Shown here piece after piece: positions 34,298-47,475 of a stretch of 64,000 bases of DNA. How positions within the stretch are numbered: the stretch's first letter is position 1; every line of letters begins with the position of its first letter. Made by a program: the position numbers and the translations under genes. Source of the stretch: Apus apus (taxonomy: Eukaryota; Chordata; Aves; Apodiformes; Apodidae); NCBI RefSeq assembly GCF_020740795.1, contig NC_067312.1, forward strand, positions 10,335,052-10,399,051, in the 5' to 3' direction. Under the pieces are notes generated by a model. It was not told the origin of the DNA, made no database searches, and was given only the letters and a program-made list of their open reading frames with translations.

Positions 34298-37200
34298 TGG
34301 AGGGGGTGAAGAGCATCTGCCTGTAGCCCTCATCCCAGTCTTGATACAGCAAGTAGGGTGTTTGGAAAAGGCAGCCACTATGGGGCTCAGTCCATGGGAG
34401 AACCATCCTGGGACCTTGTGGGAATGGTTGTAGGACATCAACACGAAACGTGGCAGTGGGATAATTACACTCTGATAACTCAGAGGAGTGGCAAGATACC
34501 TTAAAAGAGTAAGTGGATGTAATAGATACTGAGTGAATACTCCTAAACACATAAGAAAAAGCACACAAAACAGAGAAAATCAGAATAATCTTTTCCTGCC
34601 ACCCTCTCCTAGCACCCAGGAATCACTAGGATAGGAGTTTCCCCAGAAGGATTTTGTGTGGAACACATGTGCACCCACCCATGGTGGATTTGCCCAGCCC
34701 CTGGATGAGCCCCTCCAGCACCCTGATTTCCATGACTTGTCTACAGAGTCTGTGAAAAGGGTGCTCCCGTTTGCTTTAAACTTTCAACCTGATCATTTTG
34801 GGGATGGACACAGCTTGTGTCAGGCTGGGTTGGTCCTGGAAATGGTGGAACAAGCTGCGAGGAAGATGTTTTTAACCTAAGTTGAAGGAGGGTCCTGGGT
34901 CAGCCTCCCTGAAGCAGGAGGAGGCTTTAAAAAACCTCCAGGATTTTCAGGGAGAGCGGTGCACTTCTAAGGGGACTGTGGTAGCACTGGGAGAGTGGAG
35001 GGCAGCTCAGGGGCTTATCAAGCTTCAACACTATACTCCCAAACTGTAGATGAGAAGTCCTGGACCTGCTGACCGGGATCTCCCAAAAGCTTCCCTATGC
35101 AGTTTAGGAACTCAGCTAACACTGTGACTGCTTGGAATTGCCTGAGGGAAAGATCTGACTGCTTTTTCTTTTCACATTCTTCTCACTGCTGTCCTGATTA
35201 CTTTCTGCAATCTTTCCTGTAAAAAAGAATCTACGACAAGTCATGCCCCTGCAGGGCATGGAGCCAGGATGCCTTATCAGACACAGAAGACCCAGCCAGA
35301 GACTTTATACTCTTTGCTGCTCTACCGTGGTAGAAATACCAGACTGGTACTTCTTACTTGCTTCAGAGACTTCTCCAGCTGCCCTGCCCTGTGCTGCCTT
35401 TACACTCCTGGCAGCTCTGCCCCCGCAGACTCCAGCTTTACTCTCTTTGATTGTTTTTTCCTGGCCCTGGTCACCCTCTGCCTGGAAATCCTTGGACAAA
35501 AGTATCTAACAGGAAAGCTGGGATATAAGATGCTGCCTTTAGGGCAGCACAGACCCATTTGATCCATGGGGAAGCCCCCAAAGACCCAGCCACTGTGGCC
35601 TTTTCCAGCTCCCTTTGCAAGCAGCTGGGAAAAAGTTTCACTTGGGAATTTCTACGTTTGACCCTTTGCCTGTGCTATGCCTGATGGCCCATACAAGAGT
35701 GGCATGGAGCTGCAGAGTCCCTTCATACCAGAGCTGTAACCAGCCTTGATCTCCTGGCTTTCAGAGAAAGCCCTTCGTAGCAGATCTGTATAAAATCATT
35801 GCAGAACTACCTGCCCTCCATCTTCATACGCACTGTCCAGGACAGGAGAGTAGCTTCTGGAAAAGAAGCAGCAATGTGGAGCAGATTTGGACTGTTCAGG
35901 CTGGAAAGTACTGATCCAGAAGTCTAGTGTAAGTGCAACCAGAAATACTCTACAAGGGACAAGGTCAGGACCAGCAGGAATTTCTTCCCAGACTAAGATG
36001 AAGGGATTCTGGGAGCAGACAGAGCAACGACCCTCCTGTAGCTCAGCCAGAGCTCTTGCAGAGAAGCACCTCAGGGTCACATCTGCAGGGGTTAATGCCC
36101 TGCTAGAAGTTATCTCCTTGCATTGGCCTGCATGGAGTACGGGAAAGGCTGCAGGCTCAAAAACTGATGATGGAAATGAGGCAGAACCTCTCTGGACAGC
36201 TGGGAGCTTCTGCTCGTCATGGACTTGTCCCAGCTGCCAGCACAGCCAGTGATGTATGGGCCTCGGCATGTTCTGGCACACAACACCTCCCCAGCATTTA
36301 CTTTAGACTGCTGCAGCACAAAGAAGACAAATGAGATCCAGAGAAACCCAACTTGCTTTTGGCCCCCTCCATATCCATTTGCATGTCTGTTTTCTCTTCT
36401 AAGGCCATGTACCTCCTTTGTTTAGGAGCATGTCTGGCTTCTGATCTTGTTCCAGATGTTTTCTGCTTGAGCCTTTTCTCATCCTGCTGAAGCACTGACC
36501 ACAGACAATTTAGGGCCCACTCTGGCTAAAACTCACTTCACTAAGATGCTTCAGACCTTCCACCAACCCAAAACCACAGACTCCCTCTGGTACTACACAG
36601 GGGGCCAGGCAGTGTACATCACCTGCCAGCCAAACTCTCACAGCTGCCTCCCACTCAAAACCCCTCAAAACCTCACAAGGGTGAGGATAAAACACCAGAT
36701 GGAAGGGTCTCCAGCTCTCTTAGCTCTACAGAGAAAGAAAGGACCTTTCAAGGGCTTCCCCCTCCCCATGACACCATGAGCACTGCCCCTGCTCCAAGCC
36801 CAGGTGTTGAGCATCAGGATCCTGGCAATACACCCAGCCATGCCAGTGGAGCGTGCAGCACCATGGCAGCTCTGCAGGGAACCCAGCCCTGCAAGGACAG
36901 GTGGTCCAGGAAGTGTTTGGCAAGTCGGGAACAGCGTGTCCTGCCAGCCAGCTCTCCAGCTTCAAATCAACCTTTATTTATCTCAGAGCAAAGCTCCACA
37001 GCTGCTTTCAAAAGGCTTTTGTTGTTAAACTTTTTGGCTTCACATTTGCCCTGAAGAGCTTTTTTCTTTACTCACTTTAGGTTGCTTTCCTGCTTTATCA
37101 AACCCAAACTCAAATTATGCTAGTGAAACAGAGCCAAGGCTGCCAGGGCATTGCCAGGAGCACACCAGTACATGGTGCAGATGGTGACAGCATAATAAGG

Positions 37201-37321
37201 ACATTATTTTTCAGTGCTGATGGTTCACACTCCACTATTAGTGTCTGCACAGCCTGCTCCACTTCAAAGAGGGCTCATGATACCACACAAGATCTACTTT
37301 CTTCAGCTGAGCTTAGGATCT

Positions 37322-37720
37322 ATCATAGAATCACAGAACGGTTTAGGTTCAAAGAGATCTTAAAGCTCATCTCATTCCAGCCCCCCTGCATAGGCAGGGA
37401 CACTTCCCACTAGACCAGGCTGCTTCAAGTCCCATACAGCCTGGTCTTGAACACTTCAAGGGATAGGGCATCTACAACTTCTCCCTCACAGAAAGGAATT
37501 TCTTCCTAATACCTAACAAAAATCTACCCTCTTTCAGCTTAAAAGTATTCCACCTCATCCTGTCACTATGTGACATTGTAAAAAATTCCTCTGTGCCCTT
37601 GGAGACCATCTTACCTATCTTAGAAGTCGGGTAAACTCAAGCTTTTTCAGCCTTTACTTGGAGGCCAGGTCATCCAGGCCTCTGACCAAACTCACTGCTG
37701 TCCTCCACAACTGTCTTAAG
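37322..37720 (-). mobile_element. CR1 LINE, 5'-truncated copy
   Basis: Minus-strand CR1 of about 400 bp. It begins at the ATTCTATGATA-type terminus (37322-37340) and runs through the '...ACCTGGTCTAGTGGGAAG' and '...CCTGGATGACCTGGCC' blocks that belong to the 3' end of the reverse transcriptase frame. Divergence is high and stops break the frame. The upper boundary is approximate and could reach about 37,800. Confidence 0.9.
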
Positions 37721-40700
37721 TGGGTGCACACCTTTCCAGAAGGCAATTGCCCCATTCAGGACCACGTCTACCACCAAGACTGACTTAAATAATTCCTGGA
37801 CTACAGGATCACTCACAATGCCTGAAATCCTCCCTCAACAAAGCTCAGAGATAAGTGGAAAAAATTGTCCCTGCCAGGAGGGAAGGACAGAGTCTGAATG
37901 CCACAGCAGCAAGTTGCAGGAGGTGCACCCCCTTGTCCTCATCCCAACGGCTGCATCACGGCCCCCATTCCTCCCCCTGCCAGCTGCCAAGTTGGGCTGG
38001 AGGTCTGTGCACCTCTTGGTATGAGGCTGACTCAAGAAGAGCAGTTTGTGGTGATTTTTTGCTTCAGTCTGCAGTAACACAGTTTCAAACACGGGATCTA
38101 CGGCAGGCGAGCATGCCAGGCGATGCTAATTTTTGCAACAAGCCACCTGCAGTGGCTTTGCTAGCAGCAGGGCTAGTGAGCAGTTTAGATTGAAACCAGG
38201 CCAAGGCAGAGAGGCAACTTCCCTCCCACCATCCCCTGCCATGCTGCAGAGTATCTTCTGCTCATTGTGTCTGTGCAGAGATGTGGGGCAATGCAACACA
38301 AACAAGGCAGAGCCTCCCTACCCCAAGTGAGAAGTGCGGAGTTGAGTGCCAGCATCTCCAGGACCTGCTGCCCTGTCCACGCCAACCAAATCCCACAGGC
38401 TCACCCAAGAGCCAATAAACAGTATGGACACAGCCTTTGGAAACAGCAAGGTTCAACACAGTGAAACCCACAGGCCCTGCAGGGTCCAACACTGGGAACT
38501 CCCTGGGGTAGCTGACCTTGGCAGGAGCAGAGGAGGATGCTGGCGCATTGCGCAGTAGCTGGGAAATGAAACCAAGCAGTGTGAGAAGAGGGTGAATCTG
38601 TAGCTGTAGCTTATCTGGGACACTTCTCCTTTTGCTCTTCGCAATACAGTGGCTGTCATCCATCACTGTAAAAGCTGACTGGTGCCTTCCCAAAAGCCAC
38701 ATCAACTAAATAAAAGGTGGGGAAATACAAGCTGCAGGATGTCTCAAGGAAAGTACTTGATTTCTTCACCAAAGACCACCTGAGAAGCTCACAAGACTCC
38801 TGATAGTAACTGCTGCTTTTCTGGAGAGTCACCCCCTCAGAAACAGTAGAAAGTCATGGCTTGACAATTTAAACAAAGTTAAGGAATGTGCATGTAAACA
38901 CAGTTGTGGGCTTGCAGTGTGGGGACAGTCAGTGCACAGCACAGCAGAGGAGGTATTTTCCCAACCAAAACATCTGCAAGAAAGAAGATCTTGTTTTCTG
39001 TGGGAAAGTGGAGAAGAGTGAATGTGCTTGTGGAAGAGGCAGACCAAAGGCTTCAGAAGGTGAACCTACCATGCCAAGCAGCCCTGACACACCTGGTACA
39101 CCTGCAGTGACACAGCACAGCTGCCAAACCCCTCCATACAGAGGTTTGCATTTGATAGAGCTGAACAAGATCCCAGGAAGAGCCTCTGAGACTGCCTTAG
39201 TTCTAGGAATCCTCTGGCTTTCCCTTTCCAATCTGGATAAGGAAAGGTTTTTCACACTTATGCATTTAATGGATCCCAGCCAGTCTCAGGCTGCACATCA
39301 ATTTCCCAAATTCATGAGAAGCTCCAACATCTTCTCTTCTTTGCTGCTGTCCTTGCCTGGTTCTCACCCCGTGGTTGTCCCTCCCATCTGTTACTAAGCA
39401 GAACTAAAGGAGCTCCCTGATCTCCTTTAGTCCCCTCGAGGCCCTGTTGCTGCAGTTTGAGCCAGGTGGTGCCAACCCACCTCAGTCTCCCACAGACCCA
39501 GCTCTGTTTTGCCGTGCAGCCATGCCAGTCTGCTGTGGTTGCAGAGCAGCAGAGAAAAGGAGGGAGGGCAAGTTCCAGCCTCCTGACCAGGGGTCACACC
39601 ACGGGGAGCAGAGAAAACCTTACCTAGAGGGAGAGGTGGGGAGTGCCACAGAAATAGGAGGCACAAAGCCTGTCATCACTGTCTACCAGTTCATTGGGAG
39701 GGATGAGCATTGGAGAAGGTACTTTCCAGAGATTCTGGCAGCAGGACAAGCCTCCTATTTGCTTGCCCTCCTGGTTTTCCTTTTAATCTCCAGTTTTTAC
39801 TGCTGCTCTCATTAAGGGAAGATGGGTGCATCCAAGGGCAGAGAGGATAGGTCCCTCCTCCCTTCCCAAGGGGTGCTCTGAGCCCTGGGATCTGGGCAAG
39901 GGGATGCCTGGCTCGTGGCTAAGCCTACACTGCAGCGAGCTCTCACACCTGAAACTTGAAACAGCACAGAGCTGAGCCTGGCGTGGTAACAAGGGCCCCT
40001 GTATTAGAAACTTCTGAGCTCATTCTGGCTCCAGGGACTTGTCCCATGCTCCAGTCCTAGGGATCAGAGCCAAGAAGCCAGATGATGAAGCTGCAGGCTG
40101 GGCAATGCCACCAAGGAGACTCCAGCTGCAGGCAGGTAGCAGGCATGGCACCAGCTCCTGCTTGAAGCCCCACAGCCTGTCCAAGGGTGCAGGCATCTTC
40201 CCACAGGACAAATCTCAGCAGAAAGTGTCTGTACAAGCAGCAACAGTGATATAATGGGAGGGGAGCAAGCAGGGACCTGAGGGGCAGAAATGCCACACCT
40301 GGATCCTCTCCGTTACCCACAGATACTACTGGTTAGGCAAGAGCAAACAGTGCAATGGGATAAGACTAAAGGGGCTTTTCCTCACCTGGCTTCCCACCCT
40401 TCCCAGCTGTCCACATGTCCCATCTCCTCACAAAAACCTAGGCAGTCCCTGAGCTCCTGCCAGCTAGGTCCAGGGCTGGTGCCAAGGGCTCTGTGCGTAT
40501 GGAGAGCAGCCCCTTGCCTTGGCACTAAGCAGAGGAGACCACTAGCATGGAGGATAATCAGTCCTTGCACTGGAAAACATGCCCAAGGCATGTTCATAGC
40601 TCCTGTGGACGCCTCTGCACCAGGGAGGGAGGTGAAGAGGCCATGCAGGGGGTACGGGAGGGGGATCAGCTTTCAGCCCCTGTGGTGCTCCTCATTTTGC

Positions 40701-42760
40701 CTGCAGGTATATGCAGGGAGGGTGCAGCTGATTCCTCCCCAGTCCCTCCAGAAGCAACATTTGCAACACATGAGGGATGTTAGGGACAGAAGAAGCCCCT
40801 GCACACCATCTCTTTGGAGGCAAGTGTCAAAACCAGTCCCAGTAAAGCCCCTGCAAGAGCTATTATGGCACCAGATGAAGCCAGCGTAGCATTTCACTTT
40901 GGTGCCAGCTCTTGCTGCAGAGGGGCAGATGGGTGTTTCTGCTGTGAACCTTCAATCCTACCTCCTGGGTGAGGATGCCCATTCTGGGTCAGACCCTGAG
41001 ACCCCATCAGATTGCACCTGCTGTGTATTGTGACCTTTTAATGCAGCCTGGGAAGCATCTGAGACAGCTTTCACCACACCTGAGTAGTCTCATGATCCCA
41101 GCTATGAGACCTAGCAGTCAGGGAACAACTCAAAGCATGTTCAGTTTGCATAGATGCAGCCTTGTCTTTCTTTCCTGGCCTTGTGCACAGTCACCAGCAG
41201 TTTATTCAGCTCCCTATGAGAGCTTTTCAGTTATAATGTCTTATTGTTCCACAATATGCGAAATACAGGTCCTAGGCATGGACAGAGGACTGCAGGTGAT
41301 TGAGCCAATGTTCCAGAACACCTCACACCAGAGCCATCCCTGCCCTTGGCCCCACTGAGGACATGTCTGCATCATGCTGCAATGGATCCTGACTGCCCCA
41401 CCAAACCCTGAGGATGCAATGAGGGTAGGCAGAGAGCTGGAGCAACACGGCTGGGGAAAGAGAAGTGGGAGGACTTGGAACATTTTTGACTGAAACTAGC
41501 TGTTGGCTGGGTCTCAAGGTTTTTGACATGGCAGTACTTTCTCTAAGGAAAGTGGCTCCTTCCCTCTAAAGAGATCATTGACATTTTGTACAGAAAAAAA
41601 AATCACTCCATAGTTTATGAAGTACTGAGCCCTGCTGTTCTTCTGACAGATTTCCAGGAGTTGGGCTCTGGAGAAGGGACAGCTGCTGCAGGGCTGGAGG
41701 AGGAACAGCCACCCAGGACCTGGCCCAGGACAGCATCTCCTCCTGTCATTCACTGGGGGGTAAAGGCAAAGCTGGGACCTGGGTCACCACCTCCTCAAGA
41801 GCCACAGGACACAAGGACCTGGCAGGGATCTGTGATGAATGGCTGCATTGCTCTGAGGACACCATGTTTTCTACTCCCAGAAGAGATAGGAGCCATGGGC
41901 TGTCCAGCCATGCTCTTACAGGCAAGTTGGCCAAGCAATCCCTCAAAACACCAATGGAAATAGGTAAACCTTCTGCTAACATCCAAGAGATCATTGCAAG
42001 CCCTTTCTCAGCTTCCCAAGCAAGTGGGCCAGGACACTGTGCTCCTTATCAGGGCAGCTTCCAGCCAAGGATAAGCTTGATTTGCCACAGGTAAAGCCCC
42101 TCCTGCAGCCCCTGCCTTGTGCAGGGACCCCCCACCCACTGCAGCAGCTCAGCCCTGGTGCAGATCCACACTGAGCATCCTCCCCCTCCCCAGCCACAGC
42201 CCTGAGCAGGTCAGCAAGCAGGCAGCAGGAAGGTTTCTGCTCAAGCAAGCACCAGTTATCATCTTCTGACACTCAAGCTGTTTGTCTTGGCCTCTCTTCC
42301 CATTCCAGCCTTCCTCCTCTTCCTCCTCCTCTTCAGGATTGAATTGCTGGGGCTGTCAGTATAGTTAATGAGCTGGGACAGAGCTGGTGCTTTGGGAAAG
42401 TCACGCCAAGAGCTTGTGCACAGACACCAGGGAGGAGGGCCTCAGAGGGGGGAACACCTGAAAAAGAAACCCTGGCCTCCAACAAGGGAGCCAGCAGACC
42501 AGGAGAGGAGAAATGCCAGGGCTAAACTTGCATTCAGCAGGTCTCAGCAAAACCTATCAGGTGCCTGGGCATCCCCTGGCTTGGACAGCCCAGCTGCTGC
42601 ACCACTGTGGATGCCAACGCCCGGAGGGGCTGGTGGCCGTGTCCCCCTTGTCTTTGGGAAGAGTCCCTGGGCCATCTCATTCTCAGCTTGGGCCCAGGTT
42701 TGCTGGCTGGCACCAAAATCAGGCCAGGCCAATGCAAACAATTTAATGATGTGTACAGTG
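37721..42760. other. Intergenic, no gene supported
   Basis: No exon with recognisable homology. A 98-codon plus-strand frame from an ATG at 39522 to a TAA at 39813-39815 ends in a hydrophobic helix followed by SFYCCSH, but nothing else supports it. The preceding stretches 29951-33437, 33511-34093 and 34298-37321 are likewise without a supported gene. Confidence 0.4.
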
Positions 42761-43398
42761 ACAGAATCATAGAATCAAGGCTGGAAAAGACTCGCATGAT
42801 CATCAAGTCCAACTGTCTGCCCTACAACCCCTAACCACCAAACCATCTCCTGGAACACCATGTCCACCTGTGTTTTGAAGGCCTCTAGGGATGGTGCCAC
42901 CACCTCCCTGGGCAGCCTGTTCCAATGCCTCACAACTCTTTCTGGGAAGAAATTTTTCCTAAGATCAAATCTGAACCTCCCCTGGAGCAACTTGACAACA
43001 TTTTCTCTTGTCCTATCGTTGGTCACCAGGGAGAAGAGGCCAACACTCAACTCACCACAACCTCCTCTCATGTAGTTGTAGAGAGCAATGAGGTCTCCCC
43101 TCAGCCTCCTCTTCTCCAGGCTGAGCAGCCCCAGCTCCCTCAGCCTCTCCTCATAAGACCTGTTCTCCAGACCCCTGATCAGGCTACTTGCCCTTCTCTG
43201 CACCTTCTCCAGCACCTCAATGTCCTTCTTATACTGTGGTGCCCAAACCTGCACACACTGCTCGAGGTGCAGCCTCACCAAGGCTGAGTAGAGGAGCAGG
43301 ATCACCTCCCTGGTCCTGCTGGTCATGCTATTCCTGATGCAGGCCAGGATGGTGTTGGCCTTCTTGGCCACCTGGGCACACTGCTGGCTCATGTTCAT
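42761..43398 (-). mobile_element. CR1 LINE, C-terminal reverse transcriptase region
   Basis: 5'-truncated CR1 of about 640 bp on the minus strand with an uninterrupted frame for the last ~200 codons of ORF2. Recognisable CR1 blocks are [87 protein letters not shown] and PREVV. The frame runs on into the 3' untranslated part because no stop interrupts it. The terminus reads ATTCTATGATTCTGT (42761-42775). It lacks the endonuclease and the catalytic palm, so it cannot move by itself. The intact frame suggests it is younger than the other copies here. Confidence 0.97.
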
Positions 43399-44190
43399 AT
43401 TCAGTCATGTTTGATGCCATGGTTTTGGGTGGAGGACATGGTACCTGGCCATGCAAATCCTACTTGTGCACATTCAACCCATGATTCAACTGATGGAGCA
43501 GCTTTGGCCAAACATCTCATGACCTGGGCAAAGGGTATTTCCCGAGGGGACTTTGGGGCAGCAAGACCATAGCCCCAGTGCACGTAGCCAGGAGATCCAA
43601 GGTTTGGGAGGAAAATGACCAGGGACTCCTAGCTCATTGGTGATGAGGAGCAGGAGCTGGTAGGCTATAGTCCATGCTTTGTCCATGGATGTGCCCAAGA
43701 ACAGGTGTCTTCACCTGCCTTCATTTCTCCAAAAGCTCTTTCTCCTCACCTGCAAGCAAGCACCAAACTGCCAGGGCAACTGGCAGACCTGATCTGCCAC
43801 ACTGTTCCTCAGTTTCCCTTTGCCACAAGGACAAAGGTCCTGTTCCTGCAGCTTCTCATCCCTGTCCCAGGCACTTGTGGGGCCTGAGAGCTGGCAACCT
43901 GTGTCCCAGCAGCTATGCCAGCAGAACTCAAGTGGTTTGGCCTGGATGGTGCGATACTGGCATGCTCCCTTCCACTCTGTGTCTGCAATACAAACCCCTG
44001 GGGTCCTGCTCCAACAGCCAGGCCCACCCCACCAAGGTGCTGAGAGACTCCCAGGAGAGTCTTGCAGCTGCTGCAGAACATGTCCTTCACCCCTAAGTCC
44101 CTTTCCCCTCACCTTGCACCCCAGTGCAGCCCCCTTGCCACATCAGCACTGGCTGCACACTCCACCCTGGGGCTCCAACACGAGGCAGGT
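43399..44190. other. Intergenic, no gene supported
   Basis: Short stretch between the CR1 copy and the inferred 3' end of the CCL19 transcript. Nothing recognised. Confidence 0.4.
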
Positions 44191-44212
44191 CAACCACCCC
44201 CTGGCTTTTCTT

Positions 44213-45046
44213 TTTATTTAACAAAATCACAGCAAGATAAAAAAGGGAGAAAAGACACAGCTTGCACCCATAAATTGTTGCATCCAGCAGATCTAGCAAC
44301 AAATACCTGAAAGCAGCAAGAATATTGCTGGTGCATCCCCGCTTAGGCAGGCTGGGAAACCAAGAAGAGGGGCAAATGTCCCTGAGGAGAACAGGGGTCA
44401 AGGGCAACACAGCTGCCTGCACTGCCACCACCACGTTACTGGTTCTCTTTCCACCTGTGCAAGGAAGGATGGAAGGGAAAATCGTGTAGGGAAGTCGAGG
44501 CGTGAGAGAGGAATCACATCGACCATGCTCTGCCCAAGGGCATCTAGTTGAGCACACAGTGGAGCAGCACAGTGCCTGGCCAGTGAGGAACACCTCCATT
44601 CCCCCCCACTCCATCCCCACACTGTTCCCTCCTGCCAGCCCTTCCCAGAAATGAAGAAGGGTTCAGGCTTGGGCTTGATGATGGGAACCAAAGGGATCAG
44701 ACAAGTGCTGGAGGTCACAGCTGCTGTGCTGAAGGCAAGGCTGGGACCCTCCAAACTTGTTTCACAGAACAACCCATGAACCAGCTTCTAGGCTGTGAAG
44801 GCAGCAGAGTCTCTGTTCCAGCAACTCCTGGCTCAGCCTGAGTCAGGTTGCTGGATCACACTGGATACAGAGGGAAGAAGAGAGAGCAGGCAGGGTTCCG
44901 CCCAGCCCAGCGCACTCGCATGAGTCCTGAGGAGGGTTGGCCCTGCATCTGGAGTTGGAAGAAGGCGGGCTCCAAAAGCTTTGGATTCACAGCTAAGAGT
45001 TGGCCCCGCTTCAGGTGCTGGGGCTGGCTGCAGGCTTCTTCAGAGC
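44213..45046 (-). other. CCL19: CCL19 3' untranslated region with AATAAA signal
   Basis: Minus-strand sequence from the CCL19 stop codon (45047-45049) down to a canonical AATAAA (complement of 44213-44218). A 3' untranslated region of about 850 nt is inferred, with cleavage near 44,195. A second AATAAA on the minus strand (45353-45358) lies inside the last intron and could give a shorter, intron-retaining message. Confidence 0.65.
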
Positions 45047-47309
45047 CTACTTGCCCTGGGGCTTGGCCTGGAGTAGAGAAAAACCCAGCTGTGATGAGTG
45101 TGATCCTCAGGACAGGAACCTCCCCCAGGGCCCCATCCCCATGGTTGGGGTGGTCACCAAGACGTGACTTCCCTTGGCCGGGCCATGAAGGTGAACCAAC
45201 TACCAAATTCATTGCAAACCCTTCCATGAAGATGCACAAGTTCCAAGCTCACATGGCAGAAGGAGGGATTTGCTGTGCGACTTGTTGGGCTCACAACAAA
45301 TTGGCACTGGGTGCAGAAGATGGTGACTGCACCAAGCAGTCCAAGGTCTGCATTTATTTGGGGTGGAAGGGGGATTGCAGAGGAACCAGACTGATCCCAC
45401 CCAGTCAGAGGGAGGAGGGATGAAAACCAAGATGAAGTATCCATGCCTCATTAGGGTATGTCCCAGATCAACCCAGAAGCCCAGTAAGACTGGGAAAAGC
45501 CTGTCTGGGGGCATCTATCCCTCCCACCCCCTGGAGACTGCCCCAGCTCCTGGCTGAGCACAGGGATGGCTCTTACCTTCCGGGCAGAGCTGGTGTCCAG
45601 CTTCTCTATGAGGCGAATGACCCACGGGGCTTGGAGGGGGGCACAGAGGCGCTTGCCCTTTGTGGTGATGAACCTGCCAGGCCCATGAGGAAAAAAACCC
45701 ATGAGATGAGGTGAGCAGGACACCCCAGGGATGATCAAGCACAGCCCAAGCTCTCACCCACTGCCTCCCTCAGTGCCGTCCTCTGTCTCTGCCTTGGGAT
45801 GATTTTCTTCCCTGACTTTTGTCCTGACTTTTCCCTTCTTTACAGGTCTGTACTGCTCTGACTGAGCTGCTGATCTCCAGGGTCTCCTCCACACACCCCT
45901 CCTTATTCCATCACCTCCAAAAACAGCTCAACGTCCCTCCTCCCCCCTGCTCTGCCTCCCTCCCTGCCTCCCTGCAGGGCTCATCCCTCGGCCATCACTC
46001 TCCCGGAGCTCTTGTCCCCCAGCCATCACCACCCTGGGGCTCTTACACCGCAGCTGGGGTGTTGCAGCCATCCTCCACCAGCTGGACCCGGTAATCCTGC
46101 ACTATCCTCCGCGGGATGGGCGTCTCCCTCGTCCGCAGGCAACAGTCGAGGACGTTGTTCCCACCGTGCACTGGAGGAGGAAGACACCGTGCGGGCTCAG
46201 GTTGCTCTCCCAGGTCCCAGGGCTGTGCCCTCACCCAGGGTGAGCCTGGAGGGCGCGGGGGCTGCGGGGCAGGACCGTGCCCGCCAGCCACGGCCTCGCC
46301 CCCCGCCCCCCGCTCCAGAAGCTTTATCGCCCCCCCGTGCCCCAGCACCGCCAGCCCTCCAGCTCCCCCTGACAGAAAGCAGAGGAGGTCAGGAGCAGCA
46401 GACTGGCTGAGGGGCAGCCCTTCTGCACGCCTGAGCCCCTGGGACCAGAATAAGGGTCTTTACCCCGCTTTAGGATGCTGCGATGTTGAAGGTGCCCGTT
46501 CCTAGGAGCGGCTTCAGCTGCGTTTGCTGAAGCATCCGCTGGATTTGCAGCTGCCCCGTCACCAGCCTGCCCTGCACCAACCAGTGCTGTGGCAGGTGAG
46601 GGGCACAGCTGCCTGCACTTCACTGCAGGGTAGTGGAGCTCTGCCAACCCTCCAAGCAACTGTTGTAGTTGCTGTTCATGCCCACCAAGGCTGTCAGTGC
46701 CCAGGGATGCCTGTAAGCTGCAGAGCATGAGTCGTCTGTCCTCCCCTGCAGCAGTGCAGAGGGCCTGGTGTCACCCTCACCCAGGCAGCTGCAACCTCTG
46801 CAAAGCCTGCGCTCGACACCAGCAGCTCCTCACAGGTGGCCTCTGCCCTAACAGCCTCCTTTCTTCACACCCCTAGCCCTGCTAGTTGCCCCCAAGCTGC
46901 CTCACCCAGAAGGGTGCCAGGGATGCTCCTGGGTGTGCTGGGGAGGACGGGACCAGGGTGATCCCAGCCCATTGTGCACAAGCTGGGCCAGGGCACTGGG
47001 AGGCAGGATTGCTCCGTGGCCCTTCCCAAGCACAGCTTTCCAGCCCCAGCACCCTGCAGGCTCCTGAGTGGACTTTGGGCAGGAGAGGTTGGGTTACAAG
47101 CAGGTGACTCTGCAGGGCTGCAACAAAGCCACAGCGATGGGTGCCTCTAAAAGTCTGCTGGAAATGCAAAAGGTAGCAAGAAACTGTATCTTCCACTCCC
47201 CTCCCTCCCCACCCCCTTTTCACAAGTGCAGCCTGAGAGGTTCCCTCTTACCATCCAGGACACATCCCAGCACCAGCAGAATGAGGCAGAGAAGATGAAG
47301 CTGCTGCAT
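45047..47309 (-). CDS. CCL19: C-C motif chemokine 19 (CCR7 ligand)
   Basis: Secreted homeostatic chemokine that attracts dendritic cells, T and B cells through CCR7. Four exons on the minus strand: 47252-47309, 46047-46170, 45577-45673 and 45047-45067. They join in phase (1, 0, 0 leftover bases of 1, 2 and 0) with GT-AG introns into 99 aa; human CCL19 has 98. The signal peptide is MQQLHLLCLILLVLGCVLD. The adjacent cysteines C29-C30 (LDCCLR) pair by family rule with C55 (DGCNTP) and C71 (LCAP). PIPRRIV after the CC pair and PWVIRLIEKL in the C-terminal helix match the CCL19 family, and the short basic tail AKPQGK replaces the human MKRRSS ending. CCL21 lies about 8 kb upstream in the same orientation. 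Promoter elements are described separately. Confidence 0.96.
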
Positions 47310-47417
47310 TTTGCTGCTCAGTCTGGCAGAGGATGGGCTGGAGGCGACGGTGTTCCAGACAGGAGAGGTGAGCTCTGCACAGCTTCCCTGCTCTCTGCTG
47401 CTGATGCTTCCTGCTGC

Positions 47418-47475
47418 CTATTTATCCTTCCACCCCGTGGTTTTCACTTTCTTTTGAAGAGGGGCGGGAAGTTTC
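47418..47475 (-). promoter_or_regulatory. CCL19: CCL19 proximal promoter: TATA, IRF and kappa-B-like elements
   Basis: On the minus strand, reading toward the gene: a kappa-B-like decamer (GGGAAGTTTC on the plus strand, 47466-47475); a GAAAGTGAAA element (47442-47451) that fits the GAAANNGAAA interferon-regulatory-factor consensus exactly; 15 bp; then GATAAATAG (47418-47426), a TATA-type box 109 bp before the ATG. In mammals CCL19 responds to NF-kB and interferon-regulatory factors, so the elements make sense; their use here is inferred. Confidence 0.75.

Noticed and set aside
44856..45423. Long open frames on both strands near 45 kb
   Set aside because: They overlap the CCL19 last exon, its last intron and the 3' untranslated region; only the seven codons 45047-45067 are coding.
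46324..47223. Minus-strand frames of 113-134 codons between CCL19 exons
   Set aside because: They lie in the CCL19 first intron and are not in phase with the chemokine exons.
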